Positions 1 through 6,338 of a stretch of 8,571 bases of DNA are shown here, in pieces. How positions within the stretch are numbered: position 1 is the first letter of the stretch; every line of letters begins with the position of its first letter. Under the pieces are notes generated by a model. The model made no database searches. It was given only the letters and a program-made list of their open reading frames with translations, and was not told the origin of the DNA. The position numbers and the translations under genes were made by a program. The DNA is from an uncultured Collinsella sp. (GTDB taxonomy: Bacteria; Actinomycetota; Coriobacteriia; Coriobacteriales; Coriobacteriaceae). Location: contig CABVAS010000054.1 of assembly GCA_902496375.1 (NCBI GenBank), forward strand, positions 1-8,571, read 5' to 3'.

Positions 1-599
1 ATATAGGGGCTATGAAATGCGCCCGACACCGCGACTTTCATAGCGCGGCCGCCAGCCTCTTTTACTAGGACGTCGAGCTCCTGCAGCGCCTCGGGCGGTC
101 CGGCAACAACCGTCTGCTGCGGACTGTTGTAGTTGACCGGCCAGCAGTCCTCGCCGGCCTGTTTTGCCAGGTTCTCGACTTGCGCCGCATCGAGCTTGAT
201 GACGGCGCGCATGCCGCCCGGATGGCGCTCGGCAGCCGCGGCCATCAGCGCCGCGCGCTCGCACACGAGCTCAAAGCCCGCTCGCGTATCGAACGCCCCC
301 GCAAAGGTGAGCGCGGCGACCTCGCCAAGCGAAAAACCCGCACAGGCGGCAGGTACCACGCCGCGCTCACGCAGGGCGGCAGCCGCTGCCAGATCGTGAA
401 CGAACACGCACGGCTGCGTGTTCTCGGTCTGCGAGAGCTCCTCCTTGGAGGCGCTTCGGCACTGCTCACTGGTCCCCGGGCGCACCTCGTCGGCAATGGC
501 GAACACCTCGGCGGCCGCCGGCGATGCCTCGATCAGGTCGACGCCCATCGCGGGGTGCTGGGCGCCCTGGCCGGCAAACAGAAACGCTACGCCACCCAT
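1..599 (-). CDS. fabD: Malonyl-CoA:ACP transacylase FabD, C-terminus cut by window edge
   Basis: FabD moves malonyl groups from malonyl-CoA to the acyl carrier protein, supplying the extender unit for type II fatty-acid synthesis in the cytoplasm. I translated 199 codons by hand from an ATG at 599. Visible family marks are the N-terminal FLFAGQGAQ oxyanion segment (residues 6-14), the nucleophile elbow GFSLGE with Ser90, Arg115 in the position that binds the malonyl carboxylate, and the catalytic His196 in GAFHSPY just before the edge. About 100 more residues would be expected beyond position 1. The start overlaps the last 13 nt of fabK, and only a weak GAAGGG lies upstream, so translation is probably coupled to fabK. 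The elbow has Phe where GHSLGE is most common; Leu is found there in streptococcal enzymes, so activity is expected. Product identity is firm; the 3' end is not visible. Confidence 0.93.
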   Translation of the reverse strand, partial: MGGVAFLFAGQGAQHPAMGVDLIEASPAAAEVFAIADEVRPGTSEQCRSASKEELSQTENTQPCVFVHDLAAAAALRERGVVPAACAGFSLGEVAALTFAGAFDTRAGFELVCERAALMAAAAERHPGGMRAVIKLDAAQVENLAKQAGEDCWPVNYNSPQQTVVAGPPEALQELDVLVKEAGGRAMKVAVSGAFHSPY

Positions 600-1531
600 G
601 CGCACGCACCCTTCAGGACGTGCTCGGCGCCATCGACCAGGTCGTCAACGATTTCACGTGCGCTTTGGCGCTCGTTGACCATGCCGGCAATCTGTCCACA
701 CAAAAACGAGCCCTCTTCGTAATTGCCGTCCTTGGCGGCCTTGCGAAGGGCGCCCGTGCCCATGGCCCCGAGCTCCTCGACGCTTACGCCCGCCGCCTCG
801 CTCTTGGCGTAGGCGTTGGTGAAGGGGCTCTTGAGGGCACGCACCGGGTGTCCCGTCGAGCGGCCGGTCGCACGCGTCGAGGTGTCGTTGGCCTTCAGGA
901 CCATCTCCTTGTACTGCTCCGATACGGTGCACTCATCTGCGATCAGAAAGCGCGTACCCACCTGCACGCCGGCGGCGCCCAGCATAAAGGCGGCCGCCAC
1001 GCCGCGGCCATCAGCGATACCGCCAGCCGCAACCACGGGAATATCGACCGCATCGACAACCTGCGGCACCAGTGCCATCGTCGAGGTCTCGCCAATATGG
1101 CCGCCTGATTCGGTACCCTCGGCAACCACGGCAGTGGCTCCACGACGCGCCACGAGGCGCGCCAGCGCCACCGAGGCAACGACCGGGATGACCTTGATGC
1201 CCGCCTCGTTCCACGCCTTCATGTACTTGGTGGGATTGCCGGCACCCGTCACGACGACCGGCACCCGCTCGTCAATCACGACCCGCGCGACCTCGTCGGC
1301 AAACGGGCTCATGAGCATGACGTTGACGCCAAAGGGCTTATCCGTCCTGGCGCGCAGCTCATGAATCTGGTCGCGCAGCCAGTTGGCGTCGGCGTTCATG
1401 GCCGCGATAATCCCTAAGCCGCCCGCCTCGGACACTGCGGACGCCAGCGAGGCGTCGGCGATCCAGGCCATACCGCCCTGGAACACGGGCTTTTCGATGC
1501 CGAGCAGATCGCAGAGAGGAGTCTTGAGCAT
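587..1531 (-). CDS. fabK: Enoyl-ACP reductase II FabK (FMN-dependent)
   Basis: FabK reduces trans-2-enoyl-ACP to acyl-ACP with NAD(P)H through bound FMN, the last step of each elongation cycle. The 314-residue protein has the TIM-barrel flavoprotein pattern shared with nitronate monooxygenases: an FQGGMAW motif at residues 17-23, EGTESGGHIG (138-147) with His145 matching the catalytic His of streptococcal FabK, AAGGIADGRG (168-177) and GVQVGTRFL (188-196) for the FMN phosphate. The length is close to the roughly 320 residues usual for FabK. The gene begins 2 nt after acpP, with GGAG at 1540-1543 inside the end of acpP (8-nt spacer), and its end overlaps the fabD start. A nitronate monooxygenase is the main alternative, but the place between acpP and fabD makes FabK much more likely. 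This enzyme type is naturally insensitive to triclosan, unlike FabI. Confidence 0.95.
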   Translation of the reverse strand: MLKTPLCDLLGIEKPVFQGGMAWIADASLASAVSEAGGLGIIAAMNADANWLRDQIHELRARTDKPFGVNVMLMSPFADEVARVVIDERVPVVVTGAGNPTKYMKAWNEAGIKVIPVVASVALARLVARRGATAVVAEGTESGGHIGETSTMALVPQVVDAVDIPVVAAGGIADGRGVAAAFMLGAAGVQVGTRFLIADECTVSEQYKEMVLKANDTSTRATGRSTGHPVRALKSPFTNAYAKSEAAGVSVEELGAMGTGALRKAAKDGNYEEGSFLCGQIAGMVNERQSAREIVDDLVDGAEHVLKGACAWVA

Positions 1532-1533
1532 CT

Positions 1534-1770
1534 CTACTTCTCCAATGCCGCCTCGACCGTATCGGCGAACTCGCCGACCGTCTTGGGGTTCTCCTCGGTA
1601 TCGAGCTGGATGCCAAACTCGTCCTCAACGGCGACGAGGATCTCGACGGTGCCCAGACTGTCGAGACCAATCTCCTCGAGCGTGGACTCGGGCTTCATCT
1701 CGACGTCGTCAAGACCGGCGGTCTCGCGGATAACGTCGCAAACGCGCTCGAAGGTCTTCTGATCTGCCAT
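1534..1770 (-). CDS. acpP: Acyl carrier protein AcpP
   Basis: AcpP carries growing acyl chains as thioesters on a 4'-phosphopantetheine arm and presents them to each Fab enzyme in the cytoplasm. The 78-residue length, the acidic composition (many Glu and Asp, few basic residues) and the GLDSLGTVEI motif at residues 35-44 are typical. Ser38 is the predicted attachment site, preceded by the usual Asp37 and followed by the helix II recognition face for partner enzymes. The ATG at 1770 has a good ribosome binding site, AAAGGAG at 1778-1784 with a 7-nt spacer. It lies 51 nt after fabH and 2 nt before fabK, in the order fabH-acpP-fabK-fabD known from streptococci. Its position makes it the carrier for fatty-acid synthesis rather than for a polyketide or D-alanylation system. 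Confidence 0.97.
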   Translation of the reverse strand: MADQKTFERVCDVIRETAGLDDVEMKPESTLEEIGLDSLGTVEILVAVEDEFGIQLDTEENPKTVGEFADTVEAALEK

Positions 1771-1821
1771 GGTAGTTCTCCTTTGTTTGTGCCCTAGGGG
1801 CGTTTTATTTCCTATGTGCGA

Positions 1822-2781
1822 CTACTTCCAACGAAGTAGATAGCCACCTATATCCAGACCGGCGCCAAATCCAACGAGGGCGATGGTGTCGCCCGCATTC
1901 AGTGCGTTGGTGCGCGCCAGCCGATCAAGCGCAAAGGGAATACAGGCGCTCGAAATATTGCCGGTCTCGCGCAGCGTTCGAACCACGCGCTCGCCTGGCA
2001 CGCCGAGGCGCTTGACTGCCTGGCTCAGGATTCGTTCGTTAGCCTGATGGAATACAAAATGGTCGATGTCTTCGACCGAAATGCCCGCATCGCTCGCAAG
2101 CTTATGAACCGTGTCACAGATGGCGTTGACGCCGAACTTGAACACACGGCGGCCATTCATGGACAGCACGCTCTCGCTATCTACGGAGGCCTTAAACGGC
2201 GAGGTGCCGACCAGTCCGGGAACGCGCAACGTCTCGACGTCGGACGCCGTCGAAAGCTCAACGGCAAGGGGGCTGTCTCCCCCGGCCTCAATCACCGCGG
2301 CGCCTGCCCCATCGCCAAAGAGCACGCAGGTGGCGCGGTCGGTCCAGTCGAGCGCGCGCGTCATCTGCTCGGCGGCAACGACAAGCACATGCTTGGCTCG
2401 TCCTCGGGCGATATAGCCCTCGGCAACATCGAGCGCAAATACGAAGCCGGCGCAGGCCGCCGAGACATCGAAGGCAGGGCACGTCGCGCCTAGTCGCTCA
2501 GCAACGGCACACGCCTCAGCGGGAACAAGATGGTCACCCGTCGTCGTCGAGCAGACGATCAAATCCAACTGGCTCGCGTCGATTCCGGACACCTGGAGTG
2601 CCCGCTCGCTCGCCGCTACGGCAAGGTCATCAAGTGACTCGGTGGTGCAGACGTGGCGGCTCTTGATACCTGTGCGGGTAAAAATCCACTCATCCGAGGT
2701 ATCGAGGAACTCGGACAGCTCGTCATTGGAAACACTGCGCTTAGGAAGCGCCGAGCCCGTTCCAAGAATCGTGAAACCCAT
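1822..2781 (-). CDS. fabH: Beta-ketoacyl-ACP synthase III FabH
   Basis: FabH starts fatty-acid synthesis by condensing an acyl-CoA primer (acetyl-CoA or a branched one) with malonyl-ACP. From the chosen start the protein has 319 residues, the usual size. The catalytic triad is complete: Cys110 in SAACAGF, His245 in FHQAN and Asn275 in GNISS. The N-terminus ILGTGSALPKRSVSNDEL, the substrate-site segment WIFTRTGIKSRH (32-43) and the C-terminal GFGAG are also typical. The open frame continues upstream to 2838, but the ATG at 2781 is preferred: it has an excellent AAAGGAGG at 2788-2795 with a 6-nt spacer and matches the family's N-terminus, while the extra 19 residues would be coded by the putative operator. 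It is the first gene of the fab operon and divergent from birA. Primer preference cannot be read from the sequence. Confidence 0.96.
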   Translation of the reverse strand: MGFTILGTGSALPKRSVSNDELSEFLDTSDEWIFTRTGIKSRHVCTTESLDDLAVAASERALQVSGIDASQLDLIVCSTTTGDHLVPAEACAVAERLGATCPAFDVSAACAGFVFALDVAEGYIARGRAKHVLVVAAEQMTRALDWTDRATCVLFGDGAGAAVIEAGGDSPLAVELSTASDVETLRVPGLVGTSPFKASVDSESVLSMNGRRVFKFGVNAICDTVHKLASDAGISVEDIDHFVFHQANERILSQAVKRLGVPGERVVRTLRETGNISSACIPFALDRLARTNALNAGDTIALVGFGAGLDIGGYLLRWK

Positions 2782-2787
2782 CACTAA

Positions 2788-2795
2788 CCTCCTTT
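2788..2795 (-). promoter_or_regulatory. Ribosome binding site deciding the fabH start
   Basis: The minus strand reads AAAGGAGG followed by TTAGTG and the ATG at 2781. This near-perfect anti-16S match with a 6-nt spacer fixes the start 19 codons inside the longest open frame. Confidence 0.85.
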
Positions 2796-2798
2796 GAG

Positions 2799-2816
2799 TT
2801 GTTGACGTGTTTACAT
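2799..2816. promoter_or_regulatory. Proximal copy of paired operator-like repeat (Rex-like)
   Basis: The plus strand reads TTGTTGACGTGTTTACAT. It is a near-copy of the element at 2847-2864, differing at one base. Laid out as 7+4+7 it matches 11 of 14 positions of TTGTTAA-N4-TTAACAA, a form of the Rex repressor site. It sits between the predicted fabH transcription start and the ribosome binding site, where a bound repressor would block elongation or clearance. The repeat itself is seen directly; the Rex assignment is inference. Confidence 0.5.
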
Positions 2817-2826
2817 CGACCATGAG

Positions 2827-2855
2827 AGGATAGCGCATTTCAGTCGTTGTTGACG
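2827..2855 (-). promoter_or_regulatory. Candidate promoter of the fabH operon
   Basis: On the minus strand TATCCT (2832 to 2827) is a plausible -10 box, the same hexamer as in the str promoter of this window. A 17-nt spacer places CGTCAA (2855 to 2850) at -35, a weak match, which would suit a regulated promoter. Transcription would start near 2820, giving a leader of about 40 nt. The -35 hexamer lies inside the distal 18-bp repeat, and the proximal repeat lies just past the predicted start. Confidence 0.4.
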
Positions 2856-2864
2856 TGTTAACAT
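2847..2864. promoter_or_regulatory. Distal copy of paired operator-like repeat (Rex-like)
   Basis: The plus strand reads TTGTTGACGTGTTAACAT, identical to the proximal copy in 17 of 18 bases and starting 48 bp from it. It matches 12 of 14 fixed positions of TTGTTAA-N4-TTAACAA and has clear twofold symmetry (TGTT...AACA). It covers the candidate -35 region of the fabH promoter, and on the other strand it contains TTGACG, so it could also affect birA. No palindrome of this kind was seen elsewhere in the window. Confidence 0.55.
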
Positions 2865-2880
2865 TAAATTGCCCAAATGC

Positions 2881-2902
2881 GACACAGGCTTCACATTGTG
2901 TC
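2881..2902. repeat. Short inverted repeat upstream of birA
   Basis: GACACA and TGTGTC form perfect 6-bp arms around a 10-nt centre. It may be a hairpin in the birA leader or an operator half-site pair. No convincing birA promoter could be placed relative to it, so the role is unknown and chance is possible. Confidence 0.25.
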
Positions 2903-2957
2903 TATCTCTCGACACCATTGCGTTATTCACTTATTCATTAAGGAGGTAGCAGCCGTT

Positions 2958-3734
2958 ATGGATGCCAAATTAACGATAGTCGACGTAACCGGATCGACCA
3001 ACGATGACCTGCTCGAAGCAGGAAAACAGGGAGCGCCGCACGGCACAGGACTTGCCGCCCGGACTCAGACAGCAGGACGCGGCCGACGCGGCCACAAGTG
3101 GGATTCAACCGCCGGCAATCTGTTACTCTCGATTGTCCTACGTCCTCGTGTTGATCCCGCCAAGTACTCTGGCCTTGCCGCCGTCAGCGGCCTAGCGGTG
3201 CTCGAGGCGCTCGAAAAGCAGGGTCTTGCAAACGAGATTGGCCTCAAATGGCCCAACGACCTGGTCGCGCGAGGACGCAAGCTCGGCGGCATTCTGGTCG
3301 AAGCCGCACGCGATAACGAAGGCAACCCCTTTGCGGTCTGTGGCATCGGCGTCAACGTGAACTATGTGCCCACGGAGGTGCCCGATGGCGGCCTGCCGGC
3401 AATCGGTCTCTCGGACCTTAACGAGAACGTTCCTGCTGTCGACATGCTCCTCGATGAGGTCTATCACGCAGTTATAGACGCTGTAGATGCCTGGGCAGAA
3501 CGCCTCAACGCCATGGAAGAAAACACCGGATCGCTCGCGCCCGTCCACGGCGAATATGTCGCTCACCTCAATTGGATTGGAAAGCACGTTATCGCCCGCT
3601 CCCCTGCCGGTGACGAGCAGGCGCGAGGCATCTTTAAAACCGTCGATACCTTTGGACGCGCGTGCATCGAAACAGAAGACGGCTTGCGATCCTTCCATTT
3701 TGAGGAGGCGTCGCTGCGCCCCTTGGGCGAATAG
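2958..3734 (+). CDS. birA: Biotin--[acetyl-CoA-carboxylase] ligase BirA, monofunctional (no HTH)
   Basis: The enzyme makes biotinyl-5'-AMP from biotin and ATP and transfers biotin to a lysine of the carrier subunit of acetyl-CoA carboxylase, which makes malonyl-CoA. From the ATG at 2958 it has 258 residues. Family motifs are GSTNDDLL (12-19), the biotinyl-AMP loop GRGRRGHKW (40-48), LKWPNDL (96-102) with Lys97 equivalent to the catalytic Lys of E. coli BirA, KLGGILVE (108-115) and GIGVNVN (129-135), then a small C-terminal beta domain ending at LRPL. There is no N-terminal winged helix, so this is a ligase only, not a biotin repressor. AAGGAGG at 2940-2946 with an 11-nt spacer supports this start; the frame runs on upstream to 2877, but those residues are not ligase-like. 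It diverges from fabH, which fits its role in malonyl-CoA supply. Confidence 0.95.
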   Translation: MDAKLTIVDVTGSTNDDLLEAGKQGAPHGTGLAARTQTAGRGRRGHKWDSTAGNLLLSIVLRPRVDPAKYSGLAAVSGLAVLEALEKQGLANEIGLKWPNDLVARGRKLGGILVEAARDNEGNPFAVCGIGVNVNYVPTEVPDGGLPAIGLSDLNENVPAVDMLLDEVYHAVIDAVDAWAERLNAMEENTGSLAPVHGEYVAHLNWIGKHVIARSPAGDEQARGIFKTVDTFGRACIETEDGLRSFHFEEASLRPLGE

Positions 3735-3788
3735 GGCGCCGCAGCCACCTACTCAGCAGCATTACCAGGCGGTCAAAACCCATCATGC

Positions 3789-3829
3789 AAAACAAAAGAG
3801 CCCCGCTACCGTAATGGCAGCGGGGCTCT
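3789..3829 (-). terminator. Intrinsic terminator of the str operon after rpsJ
   Basis: A perfect 11-bp GC-rich stem (3797-3807 with 3819-3829, arms AGAGCCCCGCT and its complement) with an 11-nt centre is followed on the minus strand by a T-rich run, TTTTGTTTTG. The T-run lies only on the side used by rpsJ, 22 nt after its stop. The stem may also slow transcription coming from birA, but no T-run follows on the plus strand. Confidence 0.9.
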
Positions 3830-3850
3830 GTAAGCTATGAGCGATATCGC

Positions 3851-4159
3851 TTAGAGCTTGATGTCGATGTCGACGCCAGCGGGGAGGTCGAGACGCATGA
3901 GCGAATCAACGGTGCCCGAGGTGGGGTCGAGGATGTCGATGAGGCGCTTGTGGGTGCGCATCTCGAACTGCTCACGGGAGTCCTTGTTCACGTGCGGCGA
4001 GCGGATAACCGTGTACAGGTTGCGCTCGGTGGGCAGGGGGACAGGACCGGAAACGCGAGCACCGGTCTTCTGAGCGGTCTCGACGATGAGCTTCGCGGAC
4101 TGATCGACGACCTCGTGATCATAGCCCTTGAGGCGAATGCGGATCTTCTGGGTAGCCAA
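3851..4159 (-). CDS. rpsJ: Small ribosomal subunit protein S10 (uS10)
   Basis: S10 sits in the head of the 30S subunit and, as NusE, also takes part in antitermination complexes with NusB. The 102-residue protein matches the family along its whole length: QKIRIRLKGYDHE (4-16), GPVPLPTE (38-45), and the signature SREQFEMRTHKRLIDI with the following LMRLDLPAGVDIDIKL end. The start codon is TTG at 4159, with GGAGG at 4166-4170 and a 6-nt spacer; no ATG gives the right N-terminus. It follows fusA by 60 nt, with no tuf between them, and is directly followed by a strong terminator and the convergent birA. It is therefore the last gene of its transcript instead of the first gene of an S10 cluster. 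Confidence 0.97.
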   Translation of the reverse strand: MATQKIRIRLKGYDHEVVDQSAKLIVETAQKTGARVSGPVPLPTERNLYTVIRSPHVNKDSREQFEMRTHKRLIDILDPTSGTVDSLMRLDLPAGVDIDIKL

Positions 4160-4177
4160 CTTAAACCTCCAAAGAGT

Positions 4178-4194
4178 GCGAGAGATGTTCTCGC
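4178..4194 (-). other. Small hairpin just upstream of the rpsJ ribosome binding site
   Basis: GCGAGA and TCTCGC pair perfectly around a 5-nt loop, 7 nt before the GGAGG of rpsJ. No T-run follows, so it is not a terminator. It could tune rpsJ translation or mRNA processing between fusA and rpsJ; a 6-bp stem may also be chance. Confidence 0.35.
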
Positions 4195-4219
4195 GGATTA
4201 CGTAACAGGGAGCTCGAAC

Positions 4220-6319
4220 TTAGGCGTTCTTGCTCATGACCTCGTCCACGATGGACTTGGGCGCGGGCTCATAAGAGTCGAACTGCATCGTGTAGGATGC
4301 ACGGCCCTGGGTCTGGGAGCGAAGGTCGGTAGCGTAACCGAACATCTCGCCCAGCGGCACCTTGGCACGGATGAGCTTGCTGTTCTTGCGATCCTCCATG
4401 CCCTCGATCTTGCCGCGGCGACCGGAGAGGTTGCCCATAACGTCGCCCATGTACTGCTCGGGGGTCTCGACCTCGACAGCCATGATCGGCTCGAGCAGCT
4501 GCGGATCGGACTTCTTGAGAGCGTCCTTGATAGCCATGGAACCGGCGATCTTGAAGGCGGCCTCGGAGGAGTCGACCTCGTGGTAAGAACCGTCGAACAG
4601 GGTGACCTTAACGTCGAGGACCGGGAAGCCGGCGATAACACCGGTGTTCAGGGCCTCCTGGATGCCCTTGTCGATGGACGGGATGTACTCCTTGGGCACG
4701 ACGCCGCCGACGATAGCGTTGACGAACTCGTAGCCGAAGCCCTCCTCCATCTTCTCGAGCTTGATGACGGCGTGGCCGTACTGACCGCGACCGCCGGACT
4801 GACGGACGAACTTGCCCTCAGCCTTCTCGACGTCGTGACCGGCGGTCTCGCGGTAGGCAACCTGGGGCTTACCGACGTTAGCGTCAACCTTGAACTCGCG
4901 GAGCAGACGGTCGACGATGATCTCGAGGTGCAGCTCGCCCATGCCGGCGATGATGGTCTGGCCGGTCTCGTGGTTGGTGGACACCTGGAAGGTCGGGTCC
5001 TCCTCGGCGAGCTTGGTCAGAGCCAGGGACATCTTGTCCTGCTCGGCCTTGGTCTTGGGCTCGATGGCAACGTCGATAACGGGCTTAGCGAACTCGATCT
5101 TCTCGAGGACGATCTCCTTGCCCTCGGCGCACAGGGTGTCACCGGTGGTGGAGTTCTTGAAGCCGACGCAAGCGACGATGTCGCCGGCGGCAGCGTCGTC
5201 ACGGTCGATACGCTCGGCGGCGTTCATCTCGAGGATGCGGCCGAGACGCTCGCGCTGACCGTTGGAAGCGTTGACCACGTAGGAGCCGGACTCGGCGCGG
5301 CCGGAGTAAACGCGGACGTAGGTGAGCTTACCGACGAACGGGTCGGTCATGATCTTGAAGACCAGGCCGGAGAAAGGCTCGTCGAAGGAAGGATGACGCT
5401 GGATCTCCTCGCCGGTGTCCGGATCGGTACCGGTGACGGCCTCAACGTCGAGCGGGCTGGGCAGGTAGTCGACGACAGCGTCGAGCAGCTCCTGAACGCC
5501 CTTGTTCTTGTAGGCGGAGCCCACGAAGACGAGGTTGAGCTCGTTGGCCAGAACGCCCTTGCGCAGAGCAGCCTTGAGCTCCTCGACGGTGAAGTCCTCC
5601 TCCATGAGGATCTTCTCCATGAGCTCGTCGTCAAAGCTGGCAGCAGCGTCGAGGAGCTCCTCGCGCTTGGTGGCAGCGATGTCGGCAAACTCAGCCGGGA
5701 TCTCGTCCATCGGCTCGGGGTAGGTCATGCCCTTCTCGTCGGCCTTGAAGTCCCATGCAGTCATGGTAACGAGGTCGATGACGCCCCAGAAGTTGTCCTC
5801 GGCGCCCATCGGGACCTGAGCGGCCACGGCGTTGGCGTCGAGACGATCCTTCATGGTCTCGATAGCGTTGAAGAAGTCAGCGCCCACGCGGTCATACTTG
5901 TTGATGAAGGCGATGCGGGGGACGTTGAAGGTAGAAGCCTGACGCCAAACGGTCTCAGACTGGGGCTGAACGCCGGCAACGGCGTCGAAGACGGCGACAG
6001 CGCCATCGAGGACGCGCAGGCAGCGCTCGACCTCGGCGGTGAAGTCAACGTGGCCCGGGGTGTCGATGATCTGGATGCGGTAGTCCTTACCGTCCTTGTT
6101 CCAGAAGCACGTGGTAGCAGCGGAGGTAATGGTTACGCCGCGCTCCTGCTCCTGAACCATCCAGTCCATGGTGGCAGCGCCCTCATGGACCTCACCGATC
6201 TTGTGGGTCTTACCGGTGTAGTAAAGAATACGCTCGGTCGTGGTGGTCTTACCGGCATCGATGTGGGCCATGATGCCGATGTTACGGGTATCGGAAAGCT
6301 TGTACTTAGGCTTAGCCAT
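4220..6319 (-). CDS. fusA: Elongation factor G (EF-G)
   Basis: EF-G is the GTPase that drives translocation of tRNA and mRNA on the ribosome and helps recycle ribosomes. The 699-residue protein has the full family length. The GTPase motifs are the P-loop AHIDAGKT (18-25), switch I RGVTITSA (60-67), switch II DTPGH (86-90) and NKYD (140-143), where the third residue is Tyr instead of the usual Met. Domain II follows with FVGKLTYVRVYSG, then the domain III segment GMGELHLEI, domain IV with GGRGQYGHA, and domain V ending in DSYEPAPKSIVDEVMS. The start is ATG at 6319 with AAGGAA at 6325-6330, 19 nt after rpsG. Its place in the str operon marks it as the main EF-G rather than a Tet- or FusA2-like paralogue. 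Confidence 0.98.
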   Translation of the reverse strand: MAKPKYKLSDTRNIGIMAHIDAGKTTTTERILYYTGKTHKIGEVHEGAATMDWMVQEQERGVTITSAATTCFWNKDGKDYRIQIIDTPGHVDFTAEVERCLRVLDGAVAVFDAVAGVQPQSETVWRQASTFNVPRIAFINKYDRVGADFFNAIETMKDRLDANAVAAQVPMGAEDNFWGVIDLVTMTAWDFKADEKGMTYPEPMDEIPAEFADIAATKREELLDAAASFDDELMEKILMEEDFTVEELKAALRKGVLANELNLVFVGSAYKNKGVQELLDAVVDYLPSPLDVEAVTGTDPDTGEEIQRHPSFDEPFSGLVFKIMTDPFVGKLTYVRVYSGRAESGSYVVNASNGQRERLGRILEMNAAERIDRDDAAAGDIVACVGFKNSTTGDTLCAEGKEIVLEKIEFAKPVIDVAIEPKTKAEQDKMSLALTKLAEEDPTFQVSTNHETGQTIIAGMGELHLEIIVDRLLREFKVDANVGKPQVAYRETAGHDVEKAEGKFVRQSGGRGQYGHAVIKLEKMEEGFGYEFVNAIVGGVVPKEYIPSIDKGIQEALNTGVIAGFPVLDVKVTLFDGSYHEVDSSEAAFKIAGSMAIKDALKKSDPQLLEPIMAVEVETPEQYMGDVMGNLSGRRGKIEGMEDRKNSKLIRAKVPLGEMFGYATDLRSQTQGRASYTMQFDSYEPAPKSIVDEVMSKNA

Positions 6320-6338
6320 GTTAGTTCCTTACCTTAAC

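Noticed and set aside
180..1108. Overlapping plus-strand open frames opposite fabD and fabK
   Set aside because: They have low-complexity Arg/Ala-rich products and lie over clear fabD and fabK coding sequence on the minus strand.
1791..1809. Possible hairpin with T-run between acpP and fabH on the plus strand
   Set aside because: The stem is only 4 bp, the T-run is on the plus strand where no gene needs it, and fabH and acpP run on the minus strand.
2782..2838. Longer fabH starting at 2838
   Set aside because: It would translate the proximal operator-like repeat, and the strong ribosome binding site and family N-terminus support the ATG at 2781.
2877..2957. Upstream extension of birA from the ATG at 2877
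   Set aside because: The 27 extra residues are not ligase-like, no good ribosome binding site precedes them, and AAGGAGG lies just before the internal ATG at 2958.
3950..6337. A 795-codon open frame on the plus strand, opposite fusA
   Set aside because: It mirrors the biased codon use of fusA, which avoids TTA, CTA and TCA codons and so leaves the opposite strand free of stops. The product is a repetitive Leu/Asp/Val/Gly-rich sequence with no family resemblance.
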